The position numbers were made by a program, and so were the translations under genes. From the NCBI GenBank assembly GCA_001298575.1, contig LJCV01000276.1, positions 1 through 45,445 on the forward strand: a stretch of 45,445 nucleotides of DNA, given 5' to 3'. A model generated the notes under the pieces. The model was not told where the DNA came from. It worked only from the letters and a program-made list of their open reading frames with translations, and made no database searches. Shown here one piece after another: positions 1 through 10,406 of the stretch (the stretch's first letter is position 1; each line of letters begins with the position of its first letter). The DNA comes from Actinobacteria bacterium OK074. GTDB lineage: Bacteria > Actinomycetota > Actinomycetes > Streptomycetales > Streptomycetaceae.

Positions 1-280
1 GGTGGGGGGGGTGGGGGGCGGGGTTTGCCTGCGGGCCGGTGGGGGCGGGTCGCGCAGTTCCCCGCGCCCCTAAAAGCGGGCGGGTGCCCGGGGGTTGAAA
101 GGTGGGGGTGCCTGCGGACTTGAAGCGCGCAGGTGCCTGCCGCCCCGATGCCCGCAGGCGCCCGCCGCCCGGAAAAGCGGGGCGCAGCCCCAGCTTTTTA
201 GGGGCGCGGGGAACTGCGCGACCAGCCCCCACCGGGCCCGCAGCCGAAGCAAACGCCCCCACCGCAAACGCAGCCCGAGG
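1..280. repeat. Inverted pair of a Streptomyces intergenic repeat, downstream of nrdB
   Basis: No gene is seen here. Two copies of one element lie in opposite orientation: 28-76 (reading on the minus strand) and 193-243 (reading on the plus strand). Both contain the core GGGGCGCGGGGAACTGCGCG followed by a C-rich stretch and a GGCCCGCAG-like end. The copies are about 116 bp apart, so the RNA could fold into a long hairpin at the 3' end of the nrdAB transcript. Further copies are at 4652-4703 and, degenerate, at 43421-43456. Bases 1-23 are almost pure G with a few T and C. Function unknown; a role in 3'-end formation is inference. Confidence 0.7.
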
Positions 281-1309
281 CTAAAAGTCCTCGTCGAACC
301 CCACAGACCCCTCCACCGCCACCTGATACGCCGAAGGCCGCCGCTCGAAGAAGTTCGTCAACTCCTGCACCCCCTGCAACTCCATGAAGGAGAACGGGTT
401 CTCGGAGCCGTACACCGGAGCGAACCCCAGCCGCTGCAAGCGCTGGTCGGCGACGCACTCCAAGTACTGCCGCATCGAGTCGGTGTTCATGCCCGGCAGA
501 CCCTCACCGCACAGGTCGCGCCCGAACTGCAACTCCGCCTCGACCGCCTCGCGCAGCATGTCCGTGACCTGCTGCTGGAGTTGGTCGTCGAACAGCTCCG
601 GCTCCTCCTTGCGGACGGTGTCGACGACCTCGAACGCGAAGCTCATGTGCATCGTCTCGTCACGGAACACCCAGTTGGTGCCGGTCGCCAGGCCGTGCAG
701 CAGACCCCGGCTGCGGAACCAGTACACGTACGCGAACGCCCCGTAGAAGAACAGGCCCTCGATGCACGCCGCGAAGCAGATCAGGTTCAGCAGGAAGCGG
801 CGGCGGTCCGCCTTCGTCTCCAGTCGCTCCAGCTTCTCGACCTCGTTGATCCACTTGAAGCAGAACTCGGCCTTCTCGCGGATGGAGGGGATGTTCTCCA
901 CCGCGTCGAACGCCGCCGCACGGTCGTCCGGGTCGGGGAGGTAGGTGTCCAGGAGGGTCAGGTAGAACTGGACGTGCACCGCCTCCTCGAACAGCTGACG
1001 GCTCAAGTACAGCCGCGCCTCGGGGGAGTTGATGTGCTTGTACAGCGTCAGCACGAGGTTGTTCGCCACGATCGAGTCGCCCGTCGCGAAGAACGCGACC
1101 AGCCGGCCGATCATGTGCTGCTCGCCCGGCGTGAGCTTCGCGAGGTCGGCGACGTCCGAGTGGAGGTCGACCTCCTCGACGGTCCAGGTGTTCTTGATCG
1201 CGTCCCGGTAGCGCTCGTAGAAGTCCGGGTAGCGCATGGGGCGGAGGGTCAGCTCGAAGCCCGGGTCGAGCAGGTTCTTGGCAGGCGCGGACTTGGCTTC
1301 GGTGGTCAT
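281..1309 (-). CDS. nrdB: Ribonucleoside-diphosphate reductase class I, beta subunit
   Basis: The 342-residue small subunit houses the di-metal site and radical that start reduction of NDPs by NrdA. Metal-ligand and radical motifs are visible: Asp78 in FFATGDSIVANN, then EAVHVQFY giving Glu109, His112 and Tyr116, which aligns with the radical Tyr122 of E. coli. The second half-site is in the region CIEGLFFYGAF and RDETMHMSF. The ATG at 1309-1307 shares one base with the nrdA stop (TAATG), so the two are translationally coupled. Length is normal for NrdB. The acidic C-terminal tail ending VGFDEDF fits the peptide that docks on NrdA. It is the last gene of the operon; a repeat follows. Confidence 0.95.
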   Translation of the reverse strand: MTTEAKSAPAKNLLDPGFELTLRPMRYPDFYERYRDAIKNTWTVEEVDLHSDVADLAKLTPGEQHMIGRLVAFFATGDSIVANNLVLTLYKHINSPEARLYLSRQLFEEAVHVQFYLTLLDTYLPDPDDRAAAFDAVENIPSIREKAEFCFKWINEVEKLERLETKADRRRFLLNLICFAACIEGLFFYGAFAYVYWFRSRGLLHGLATGTNWVFRDETMHMSFAFEVVDTVRKEEPELFDDQLQQQVTDMLREAVEAELQFGRDLCGEGLPGMNTDSMRQYLECVADQRLQRLGFAPVYGSENPFSFMELQGVQELTNFFERRPSAYQVAVEGSVGFDEDF

Positions 1310-3723
1310 TACTGGCATGCCTCGCATGACTCGGGGTTTTCCAGGGAGCAGGCGACCGCGTCCTCGTCGGGCGTCGACTGCTGTACGGGGACGGTGGGTT
1401 GGGCCTGGGCCGCGCGGGCGATGCGGGTCGCCGGGCGCGAGCGCAGGTAGTACGTCGTCTTCAGGCCCGACTTCCAGGCGTACGCGTACATCGAGGAGAG
1501 CTTGCCGATCGTCGGCGTCTCCAGGAACAGGTTCAGGGACTGGGACTGGTCCAGGAACGCGGTGCGGGCGGCGGCCATGTCGATCAGGCCGCGCTGCGGG
1601 ATCTCCCACGCCGTGCGGTACAGGTCGCGGACGTCCTGCGGCACCCAAGTGAAGCCCTGCACCGAGCCGTTGGCCTCGCGCAGCGCCTCCCGGGTCTGCG
1701 CGTCCCACACGCCGAGCTTCTTCAACTCGGCGACCAGGTACGAGTTGACCTGGAGGAACTCGCCCGACAGCGTCTCGCGCTTGAACAGGTTGGAGACCTG
1801 CGGCTCGATGCACTCGTACACGCCCGCGATGGACGCGATGGTGGCGGTGGGCGCGATGGCCAGCAACAGGCTGTTGCGCATGCCGACTTGGGCGATACGC
1901 GCGCGCAGCGCCGCCCAGCGCTCCGGCCAGGTCAGCTCGACGTCGTAGTGGTCGGGGTGCAGGACACCCCGCGCCGTACGGGTCTTCTCCCAGGCGGGAA
2001 GCGGGCCGTTGCGCTCGGCGAGGCCGGCCGACGCCTCGTACGCGGCGAGCATGATGCGCTCGGCGATCCGCGTCGATAGAGCCTTCGCCTGCGGGGAGTC
2101 GAAGGGGACACGCAGCTTGAAGAAGACGTCCTGGAGGCCCATCGCGCCCAGACCCACCGGGCGCCAGCGCTCGTTGGAACGGCCCGCCTGCTCGGTCGGG
2201 TAGAAGTTGATGTCGACCACGCGGTCGAGGAAGGTGACGGCGGTGCGGACGGTCTCGTCCAGCCGCTCCCAGTCGATGTCGCCGTTGGCCTGGTCGACGA
2301 ACGCGCCCAGGTTCACCGAACCCAGGTTGCAGACCGCCGTCTCGCCGTCGTCGGTGACCTCCAGGATCTCCGTGCAGAGGTTGGAGGAGTGGACGGTGTG
2401 GCCCGGCTCGGCGGTCTGGTTGGCGGTGCGGTTGGCGGCGTCCTTGAAGGTCAGCCAGCCGTTGCCGGTCTGCGCGAGGGTGCGCATCATGCGGCCGTAG
2501 AGGTCGCGGGCCGGGATGGTCTTCTTGGCCAGCCCCGCCGCCTCCGCCTTGCGATAGGCCGCGTCGAACGCGTCGCCCCAGAGGTCGACCAGTTCGGGCA
2601 CGTCGGCGGGGGAGAAGAGCGACCAGACGCCGTCGGCGTTCACGCGGCGCATGAACTCGTCCGGGATCCAGTGCGCGAGGTTCAGGTTGTGCGTACGGCG
2701 GGCGTCCTCACCCGTGTTGTCGCGCAGCTCCAGGAACTCCTCGATGTCGGAGTGCCAGGTCTCCAGGTAGACGGCGGCGGCCCCCTTGCGCCGGCCGCCC
2801 TGGTTCACCGCGGCGACCGAGGCGTCCAGCGTCTTCAGGAACGGGACGATGCCGTTGGAGTGCCCGTTCGTGCCCCGGATCAGCGAACCGCGCGAGCGGA
2901 TGCGGGAGTAGGCGATGCCGATGCCGCCCGCGTGCTTGGAGAGCCGGGCGACCTGGTGGTAGCGGTCGTAGATGGAGTCCAGCTCGTCGAGCGGCGAGTC
3001 GAGCAGGTAGCAGGACGACATCTGCGGGTGCCGGGTGCCGGAGTTGAAGAGGGTGGGGGAGGAGGGCAGGTAGTCGAGGCGGCTCATCAGGCCGTAGAGC
3101 GCGGCGACTTCGTCGAGGGCGCGGACGCTGTCGTCCTCGGCCAGGCCGCTCGCGACCCGGAGCAGGAAGTGCTGCGGCGTCTCGATCACGCGCCGGGTGA
3201 TCGGGTGCCGGAGCAGGTAGCGGCTGTGCAGGGTGCGCAGGCCGAAGTAGCCGAAGCGGTCGTCGGCGGCCGGGTCGACCAGCGCGTCGAGCCGGGCGGT
3301 GTGCAGGCGGACGAACGCGGCCGTACGGTCGGCGATCAGGCCCTCGCGGTGGCCGACGGCGACGGAACCGGAGAACGACGTGACGCCCTGCGAGGCGGCC
3401 TCGGCGGCGATGGAGACCGTCAGCAGCCTGGCGGCCAGCTTCGAGTACGCCGGGTCCTCGGAGATGAGACCGGCGGCTGCCTCCGTGGCCAGTTCGCGCA
3501 GCTCGGCAGCGACATCCGGCACGGCCCCGTGGGCGGACCGGCCGCGCAGCGCGGCGGCGGCGACCCGGCCGGGGTCGACGTCGGGGAGGTCGGCGGTCAG
3601 CTCGGCCAGGGTGCGCAGGAGCGCGGTTCCGCGGCTGTCGGTTCCGGCCGCGGTCGCCTCGGTCGCCTGGGCTGTCTGGTCCGCCTGCTCTGCTGAAACC
3701 GGCTCTGCTGGCGCGATGGTCAC
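1309..3723 (-). CDS. nrdA: Ribonucleoside-diphosphate reductase class I, alpha subunit
   Basis: The 804-residue catalytic subunit reduces ribonucleotides to deoxyribonucleotides for DNA synthesis. The N-terminal region (about residues 25-110) is the ATP-cone-like allosteric domain. The catalytic barrel shows SSPTLFNSGTRHPQMSSCYLLD-type sequence with the first redox Cys, SSNLCTEILE with the radical Cys, and AVCNLGSVNL with the second redox Cys. The C-terminus ends in Cys-rich CSLENPESCEACQ, the swinging tail re-reduced by thioredoxin/glutaredoxin-type donors. The GTG start at 3723 was chosen because GAGGGAGAG lies 8-9 bases upstream; longer in-frame readings run back into the riboswitch leader. 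Expression is predicted to be controlled by a cobalamin riboswitch and NrdR, as established for Streptomyces class Ia nrd genes, which are off when B12 supports the class II enzyme. Confidence 0.95.
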   Translation of the reverse strand: MTIAPAEPVSAEQADQTAQATEATAAGTDSRGTALLRTLAELTADLPDVDPGRVAAAALRGRSAHGAVPDVAAELRELATEAAAGLISEDPAYSKLAARLLTVSIAAEAASQGVTSFSGSVAVGHREGLIADRTAAFVRLHTARLDALVDPAADDRFGYFGLRTLHSRYLLRHPITRRVIETPQHFLLRVASGLAEDDSVRALDEVAALYGLMSRLDYLPSSPTLFNSGTRHPQMSSCYLLDSPLDELDSIYDRYHQVARLSKHAGGIGIAYSRIRSRGSLIRGTNGHSNGIVPFLKTLDASVAAVNQGGRRKGAAAVYLETWHSDIEEFLELRDNTGEDARRTHNLNLAHWIPDEFMRRVNADGVWSLFSPADVPELVDLWGDAFDAAYRKAEAAGLAKKTIPARDLYGRMMRTLAQTGNGWLTFKDAANRTANQTAEPGHTVHSSNLCTEILEVTDDGETAVCNLGSVNLGAFVDQANGDIDWERLDETVRTAVTFLDRVVDINFYPTEQAGRSNERWRPVGLGAMGLQDVFFKLRVPFDSPQAKALSTRIAERIMLAAYEASAGLAERNGPLPAWEKTRTARGVLHPDHYDVELTWPERWAALRARIAQVGMRNSLLLAIAPTATIASIAGVYECIEPQVSNLFKRETLSGEFLQVNSYLVAELKKLGVWDAQTREALREANGSVQGFTWVPQDVRDLYRTAWEIPQRGLIDMAAARTAFLDQSQSLNLFLETPTIGKLSSMYAYAWKSGLKTTYYLRSRPATRIARAAQAQPTVPVQQSTPDEDAVACSLENPESCEACQ

Positions 3724-3827
3724 GGTGGGACTCTCCCTCGCTCGGCACGGGGCCTTACGGAGGGCAGGCGGCAGCTCACGAGCGCACGGGGCGTCGCGTC
3801 CACCGGCCCATTCCACGAGGCCCGGAC

Positions 3828-3990
3828 GTCATGCGCCCTGACCGGGTGGCCGGGCGCACTGTCGACAGGTCCTCGGACTGAACAGGCGTACGGACACGGC
3901 TGCGGAGACAGCTGTGGACACACGCGAGTACACCGTTGCGGGACAGTTCCGGATTCGCACCGGATTCCCCTGCGGCGACAGCGAGCATGA
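3828..3990 (-). promoter_or_regulatory. Cobalamin (B12) riboswitch in the nrdA leader
   Basis: Read on the minus strand, the leader has the conserved cobalamin-aptamer core at 3969-3931 (GGGAATCCGGTGCGAATCCG continuing to CCCGCAACGGTG). After a variable arm comes a B12 box at 3879-3860 (AGTCCGAGGACCTGTCGACA). A GC hairpin (GCGCCC/GGGCGC, 3857-3833) just downstream may be part of the expression platform. Known biology: in S. coelicolor a B12 riboswitch represses nrdAB when adenosylcobalamin is present and class II NrdJ suffices. The outer boundaries are approximate because I could not fold the RNA. Confidence 0.9.
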
Positions 3991-4036
3991 GCATACATCT
4001 AGTGTCCGGTTGCGGAGGCACCCCCAGATGTTGTGT
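3990..4036 (-). promoter_or_regulatory. Tandem NrdR-box-like operators upstream of nrdA
   Basis: Two 16-bp sites, 3990-4005 (AGCATACATCTAGTGT) and 4021-4036 (CCCCCAGATGTTGTGT), each match 11 of 16 positions of the NrdR consensus ACACWATATATWGTGT. They are separated by 15 bp, so their starts are 31 bp apart, the three-helical-turn spacing known for NrdR. They lie immediately upstream of the riboswitch where the promoter must be. The inner box contains the TAG stop codon (3999-4001) of the neighbouring GNAT gene. Confidence 0.7.
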
Positions 4037-4589
4037 CGCGGTGGCTGTGGAGCGGACGGAGCGGGGGCCCTGGCGGAGCGTGTCGGAGCGCCAACTCGTA
4101 GGTGAGCAGCAGGAGGTCGTCGTGGTCCGGGAGCGGTTTCCAGTCCCGCTCCGGGGCGCGGACGAAGCCCAGGCGCTCGTAGATGCGGTGGGCGGCGCGC
4201 ATCATTGCCTGCGTCGACAGGACGATGCCCGTGCAGCCGTCCGCCGCCCGCGCCCGGTCGACGCACGCCCGCACCAGCGCCTCCCCGGCGCCCTGCCCGC
4301 GCGCCGTCTGCGCCACGGCCAGCATCCGTATCTCGGCCTCGCCGGGCCGCGCGACGTCGGCCATGGGACCGCCGGACGGCACGAAGGTGACCCCGCCGAG
4401 CACCTGCCCGCCCCGCACGGCCACCAGCACGTCCGCGGCGGCGGCCCGCTTGGCCACGTCCCGCAGCTCGCCGAGGTACCAGTCGTCCTCCCCGAACGTC
4501 AGCAGCCCGTCCCGCAGATACGCCTGCGCGGTGATCTCCCCGAGCTCACCGAACTCCCCGGCCAGCGCCTCCCTGATCACGATGTCCAT
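3999..4589 (-). CDS. GNAT-family N-acetyltransferase
   Basis: The 196-residue protein has a GNAT fold. Beta-4 and the acetyl-CoA pyrophosphate loop are visible as IRMLAVAQTARGQGAGEALV (the Q/R-x-x-G-x-G/A motif A). This is followed by IVLSTQAMMRAAHRIYERLG, typical of motif B, and a GF in the substrate-side strand. The substrate is not predictable. The ATG at 4589 begins MDIVIREAL; no good Shine-Dalgarno is seen, and a GTG five codons upstream is an alternative. The C-terminal ~25 residues (PPGPPLRPLHSHR region) are low complexity and overlap the nrdA promoter/NrdR boxes, so transcription of this gene runs directly into the nrd control region. Confidence 0.8.
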   Translation of the reverse strand: MDIVIREALAGEFGELGEITAQAYLRDGLLTFGEDDWYLGELRDVAKRAAAADVLVAVRGGQVLGGVTFVPSGGPMADVARPGEAEIRMLAVAQTARGQGAGEALVRACVDRARAADGCTGIVLSTQAMMRAAHRIYERLGFVRAPERDWKPLPDHDDLLLLTYELALRHAPPGPPLRPLHSHRDTTSGGASATGH

Positions 4590-4651
4590 GATCCGAGTGT
4601 GCACCAGGGGTATGACAACGGGGGTGGGCGATATCCGCTTAGGGCCCGTCG

Positions 4652-4703
4652 GCGCCCCGTAAGGGGCGCGGGGAACTGCGCGAGCAACCCCCACCGGCCC
4701 GCA
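4652..4703 (+). repeat. Copy of the Streptomyces intergenic repeat
   Basis: It carries the same core as the copies at 28-76 and 193-243, followed by a C-rich run and GGCCCGCAG. It begins with a perfect hairpin, GCGCCCC-GTAA-GGGGCGC (4652-4669). It lies between the 3' end of the symporter gene and the 5' end of the GNAT gene. Confidence 0.75.
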
Positions 4704-4736
4704 GCCAACCACCGACCCCCCCCGGCGAAGCAGCGC

Positions 4737-6344
4737 CTAGTGCGAAGCCCCCGCCGCCGCAGGCAACTCCGCCGCGACACCCGAGTCCCCCGCATCCGCC
4801 GTGTAATCCCCGGGCGACGTCTCGTCCACCCCCTCCGGCGCCTTCACCGCCCGCAACACGAACGTCAACACCACGGTCACCACCACGTTCAGCACGAACG
4901 CCGTCAGCCCGATGTACCCGATCTCCCCGATCCCGGGAATCTCCTTCGCCGACCCACCGAAGTGCCGCTGCGTCGGCGAGGCCACCCCGTACGCGGCGGC
5001 CGTGCCGTAGACCATGCCGACCGCCCACCCCGCGAGCAGCGCCCAGCGGTGGCACCAGCGGGTGAACAGGCCGCCGACGAGGGACGGGAAGGTCTGGAGG
5101 ATCCAAATGCCGCCGAGGAGCTGGAAGTTGATCGCGACCGTCTTGTCCATGGTGAGGACGAAGACCAGCGCGCCCACCTTCACCAGCAGCGAGACCAGCT
5201 TGGAGACCTTGGTCTCCTGCTCGGGGGTCGCGTCCGGCTTGATGAAGTCCTTGTAGATGTTGCGGGTGAAGAGGTTCGCCGCCGCGATGGACATGATCGC
5301 CGCCGGTACGAGCGCGCCGATCCCGATGGCCGCGAAGGCGACGCCCGCGAACCAGGCCGGGAAGACGTTCTCGAACAGCTGCGGGATGGCCAACTGCCCG
5401 TTGGTGACGGTGACTCCGTCCGCGATGGCCATGAAGCCGAGCAGCCCGAGCAGACCCAGCATCAGCGAATACAGCGGCAGGATCGTGGTGTTGCGCCGGA
5501 TCACCTCGCGGCTCTTGGAGGAGAGCGTCGCCGTGATCGAGTGCGGGTACATGAACAGCGCGAGCGCCGAGCCCAACGCCAGTGTGGCGTACGTCCATTG
5601 GGCGGCCGGGGCCGGTACGAGCCCGCCCGCGCCCGCCGCGGTGAACTTGGCGTCGGCCTTGGCGAAGATCTCGTCGAAGCCACCGAGGTGGATCGGGATG
5701 TAGATGATCGCGACGGTGATGACGACGTAGATCAGCCCGTCCTTCACGAACGCGATGAGCGCGGGGGCCCGCAGGCCCGACGAGTAGGTGTACGCGGCCA
5801 GCACACCGAACGCGATCAGCAGCGGCAGGTCCTTCACGAACCAGTTGGTGTTCTCCCCGCCGCCGATCCCCATGACGTCCAACACGGCCTGGATGCCGAC
5901 CAGTTGGAGCGCGATGTACGGCATGGTCGCCAGGATGCCGGTGACCGCGACCGCGAGCGAGAGCCCCTTCGAGCCGAACCGCCCGCGCACGAAGTCCGAG
6001 GTCGTGACGTACCCGTGCCGGTGCGAGACCGACCAGAGCCGGGGCAGGAAGGTGAAGATCAGCGGGTAGACCAGGATGGTGTACGGCACCGCGAAGAACC
6101 CGGCGGCCCCGCCCGCGTAGATCGCCGCGGGCACCGCCACGAACGTATAGGCCGTGTAGAGGTCGCCGCCGAGCAGGAACCAGGTGACCCAGGTGCCGAA
6201 CGACCGTCCGCCCAGGCCCCATTCGTCCAGGCTCTGCTCGTCGGCGGCGCGGCGCCAGCGGGCCGCGAGGAAGCCCATGACCGTGACGGCCAGGAAGAAG
6301 AAGATGAAGACGGCGAGTGCGACGCCGTTCACGCCGTCCTTCAC
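4737..6344 (-). CDS. Sodium:solute symporter, monocarboxylate-type (MctP/MctC-like)
   Basis: A 535-residue polytopic membrane protein of the SSS family with about 13 hydrophobic segments. It starts with a hydrophobic helix (ALAVFIFFFLAVTVMGFLAA). Next comes the family signature region with LDEWGLGGRSFGTWVTWFLL and a long set of helices carrying WSVSHRHGYVTTSDFVRGRFGS. It probably imports short monocarboxylates such as acetate, pyruvate or lactate with Na+ or H+; the substrate is inferred from family and from its DUF3311 partner. The GTG start (6344) overlaps the stop of the upstream DUF3311 gene as GTGA, indicating coupled translation. The C-terminal tail is acidic and Ala-rich, cytoplasmic. 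Confidence 0.85.
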   Translation of the reverse strand: MKDGVNGVALAVFIFFFLAVTVMGFLAARWRRAADEQSLDEWGLGGRSFGTWVTWFLLGGDLYTAYTFVAVPAAIYAGGAAGFFAVPYTILVYPLIFTFLPRLWSVSHRHGYVTTSDFVRGRFGSKGLSLAVAVTGILATMPYIALQLVGIQAVLDVMGIGGGENTNWFVKDLPLLIAFGVLAAYTYSSGLRAPALIAFVKDGLIYVVITVAIIYIPIHLGGFDEIFAKADAKFTAAGAGGLVPAPAAQWTYATLALGSALALFMYPHSITATLSSKSREVIRRNTTILPLYSLMLGLLGLLGFMAIADGVTVTNGQLAIPQLFENVFPAWFAGVAFAAIGIGALVPAAIMSIAAANLFTRNIYKDFIKPDATPEQETKVSKLVSLLVKVGALVFVLTMDKTVAINFQLLGGIWILQTFPSLVGGLFTRWCHRWALLAGWAVGMVYGTAAAYGVASPTQRHFGGSAKEIPGIGEIGYIGLTAFVLNVVVTVVLTFVLRAVKAPEGVDETSPGDYTADAGDSGVAAELPAAAGASH

Positions 6345-6634
6345 AGCGACGCACCGCCCGTCGCGTCCCCGCCGGCGGCCGTGCGGGCGCGCCGATCGCG
6401 CTGGTCACGCTGGTCGCGCTTCCACAGCTGGTACGCGGTCATCGTCAGCGCGGTGGAGATGAGCACCCACAGCATCTGGTACCAGTAGAAGAACGGGATG
6501 CCGATGAAGGCCGGGTCGACCTTGGCGAACGAACCCACCCACAGCATCGCCACGAAGGGCGCGACGAGGCAGAGGGCGATGACGACCCGGGTGGGTGTCA
6601 CCACCACTCCGCTCGCCTCGGGGGTATCTGACAT
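6341..6634 (-). CDS. DUF3311 small membrane protein, symporter partner
   Basis: A 97-residue protein with two transmembrane helices (VVIALCLVAPFVAMLWVGSF and FFYWYQMLWVLISTALTM) and a highly charged Arg/Asp tail (KRDQRDQRDRRARTA). This matches the DUF3311 pattern and position: such proteins sit directly before SSS-family symporters and are thought to be accessory subunits. The ATG at 6634 begins MSDTPEASG. A promoter-like sequence lies about 70-100 bp upstream. Molecular role not established. Confidence 0.8.
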   Translation of the reverse strand: MSDTPEASGVVVTPTRVVIALCLVAPFVAMLWVGSFAKVDPAFIGIPFFYWYQMLWVLISTALTMTAYQLWKRDQRDQRDRRARTAAGGDATGGASL

Positions 6635-6702
6635 GCGGCGGCTCCGTCTTCTCACTGATCATCAACGCTGACCATCACTGATCACCTGTGTAACGCGCAG
6701 GC

Positions 6703-6731
6703 AATCTAGGTCATTTTGTCGACCGAGCGAA
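6703..6731 (-). promoter_or_regulatory. Putative sigma-HrdB-type promoter for the DUF3311-symporter operon
   Basis: On the minus strand, TTCGCT (6731-6726), a 17-bp spacer and TAGATT (6708-6703). The -10 is good and the -35 weak. It lies 69 bp upstream of the DUF3311 start; the leader between them contains two GATCAGTGA repeats. Confidence 0.4.
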
Positions 6732-7041
6732 AGCCCTCGTCCGCCTAACGGAATGTCGATTTGGTGAAGTACGCACACAAGACCGAACGAAGCCCGTGCC
6801 GTGGCACCGGAGTCGCCCTCAGCAGCAGCCCGCCCGCGCCCGCGGGTCGGCCTCGCGGCGGGCCATGCGCATCCGCTCGAACTCGCGCCGGGACGGCACC
6901 TCGCCTCCCGGGTGGTGCAGGCGCAGGTGGGCGACATAGCGGTCGTACGCCGACTCGCCGGTCAACTCCCGTACGTACCAGCGCAGTACGCGCAGCGCCC
7001 GGCGCCAGTGCGTGCGCCGCAGCACCACCGCACGCACCGCC

Positions 7042-9195
<2,154 letters not shown>

Positions 9196-9335
9196 CGGGT
9201 CGTCCTCCCGTCCACATGCGATGACGGAAGGACCGTAAGCCAGGTCGGTCGGCGGCGCTACACCGTGTGCGCGACTCGTTGCGGGTTTCGCCTTTGCCCG
9301 CCCGCCAGTTGCTACTCCTGTGGCCGCTTCGGCGA

Positions 9336-10100
9336 CTATTCCTGCGGCCGCTTCAGCCGGGCCACGAACTTGTAGCGGTCCCCCCGGTACACCGACCGCA
9401 CCCACTCCACCGGCTCCCCGGTGCGGTCGAGGGAGTGGCGGGAGAGCATCAGCATCGGCAGGCCCACGTCCGTGCCGAGCAGCCCCGCCTCGCGCGGGGT
9501 GGCCAGCGAGGTCTCGATGGTCTCCTCGGCCTCGGCGAGATGGACGTCGTAGACCTCCGCCAACGCCGTATAGAGAGACGTGTACTTGACGAGGCTGCGG
9601 CGCAGGGCCGGGAAGCGCTTGGCGGACAGGTGGGTCGTCTCGATCGCCATCGGCTCGCCGTTGGCCATGCGCAGCCGCTCGATGCGCAGGACCCGGCCGC
9701 CGGGCGCCAGGTCGAGGAGTTCACCCAGGCGTTCGTCGGCGGTGACATAGCCGACGTCCAGGAGCTGCGAGGTGGGTTCGAGACCCTGGGCCTTCATGTC
9801 CTCGGTGTACGAGGTGAGTTGGAGGGTCTGCGAGACCTTCGGTTTGGCGACGAACGTGCCCTTGCCCTGGATCCGCTCCAGCCGCCCCTCGACGACCAGC
9901 TCCTGCAACGCCTGGCGCACGGTGGTGCGCGAGGTGTCGAACTCGGTGGCCAGCGTGCGTTCGGGCGGGACCGGCGAGCCCGGCGGCAGCGTCTGCGTGA
10001 TGTCGAGCAGGTGCTTCTTCAGGCGGTAGTACTTGGGCACGCGCGCGGTACGGACCGGCGCCCCGCCCTCGCTCTCCGCACTGCTGACGTCGGTGCTCAT
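9336..10100 (-). CDS. dasR: DasR, GntR/HutC-family GlcNAc-responsive global regulator
   Basis: 254 residues, identical in length to S. coelicolor DasR as I remember it, and the sequence is almost unmistakable (start MSTDVSSAE; VRTARVPKYYRLKKHLLD). The N-terminal winged HTH (about 30-95) includes PPERTLATEFDTSRTTVRQA and RIQGKGTFVAKP. The UTRA effector domain (about 105-245) binds GlcNAc-6-P/GlcN-6-P, which releases DNA. DasR represses chitin/GlcNAc uptake and links it to development and antibiotics. The ATG at 10100 is preceded by GGAAGGCAGAGC-like purine-rich sequence. It is divergent from the dasABCD operon, and dre operators lie between. Usual divergent arrangement in streptomycetes. Confidence 0.97.
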   Translation of the reverse strand: MSTDVSSAESEGGAPVRTARVPKYYRLKKHLLDITQTLPPGSPVPPERTLATEFDTSRTTVRQALQELVVEGRLERIQGKGTFVAKPKVSQTLQLTSYTEDMKAQGLEPTSQLLDVGYVTADERLGELLDLAPGGRVLRIERLRMANGEPMAIETTHLSAKRFPALRRSLVKYTSLYTALAEVYDVHLAEAEETIETSLATPREAGLLGTDVGLPMLMLSRHSLDRTGEPVEWVRSVYRGDRYKFVARLKRPQE

Positions 10101-10216
10101 GCTCTGCCTTCCCGCCTGAAGAGTGTGCCCACAACGGCTGACATCGTGGCACGGCCCGCCATGAGGGGTGACCCCCGCACGCCTGGTGATCCCCTCTGTA
10201 TACCTTCGCGTCCGCA

Positions 10217-10232
10217 TCTGGTCCAGACCACC
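10217..10232. promoter_or_regulatory. DasR operator (dre) in the dasR-dasA intergenic region
   Basis: TCTGGTCCAGACCACC; the central TGGTCCAGACCA matches the dre core TGGTCTAGACCA at 11 of 12 positions. It lies 117 bp upstream of the dasR start and about 175 bp upstream of dasA. Confidence 0.8.
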
Positions 10233-10286
10233 CCTCTCCCGCCCCTTTCAGGGCGGTTCCGTCGCGTGCGACCCCTTGACACTCCC

Positions 10287-10302
10287 AAAGGTCTAGGCCA
10301 AG
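10287..10302. promoter_or_regulatory. DasR operator (dre) overlapping the dasA promoter region
   Basis: AAAGGTCTAGGCCAAG. It keeps the GGTCTAGrCCA dre core. It sits 5 bp after a TTGACA hexamer (10276-10281) that may be the dasA -35 element, so bound DasR would block RNA polymerase. No convincing -10 was identified. Confidence 0.75.
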
Positions 10303-10310
10303 CTCCCGGT

Positions 10311-10326
10311 ACTGGTCTAGGCCAAT
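10311..10326. promoter_or_regulatory. Second promoter-proximal DasR operator (dre) before dasA
   Basis: ACTGGTCTAGGCCAAT, 14 of 16 matches to the dre consensus ACTGGTCTAGACCACT. It is 24 bp centre to centre from the preceding site and 80 bp upstream of the dasA GTG. Confidence 0.85.
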
Positions 10327-10406
10327 AGCGGCGAGTTCCGGCCAGGGGGGTTCGTGGCATGCCCGCAGGGTTCTGAGCAGCCCCGGGGAGTTCTGAGGAG
10401 GGTGAC

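Noticed and set aside
281..1813. Extended nrdB frame beginning inside nrdA
   Set aside because: The extra 168 residues are out-of-frame nrdA; the ATG at 1309 gives a normal-length NrdB.
3936..6488. Very long plus-strand reading frame (850 codons)
   Set aside because: Antisense to the GNAT, symporter and DUF3311 genes; product is Arg/Asp/Gln-rich without any domain, as expected from the mirror of high-G+C coding DNA.
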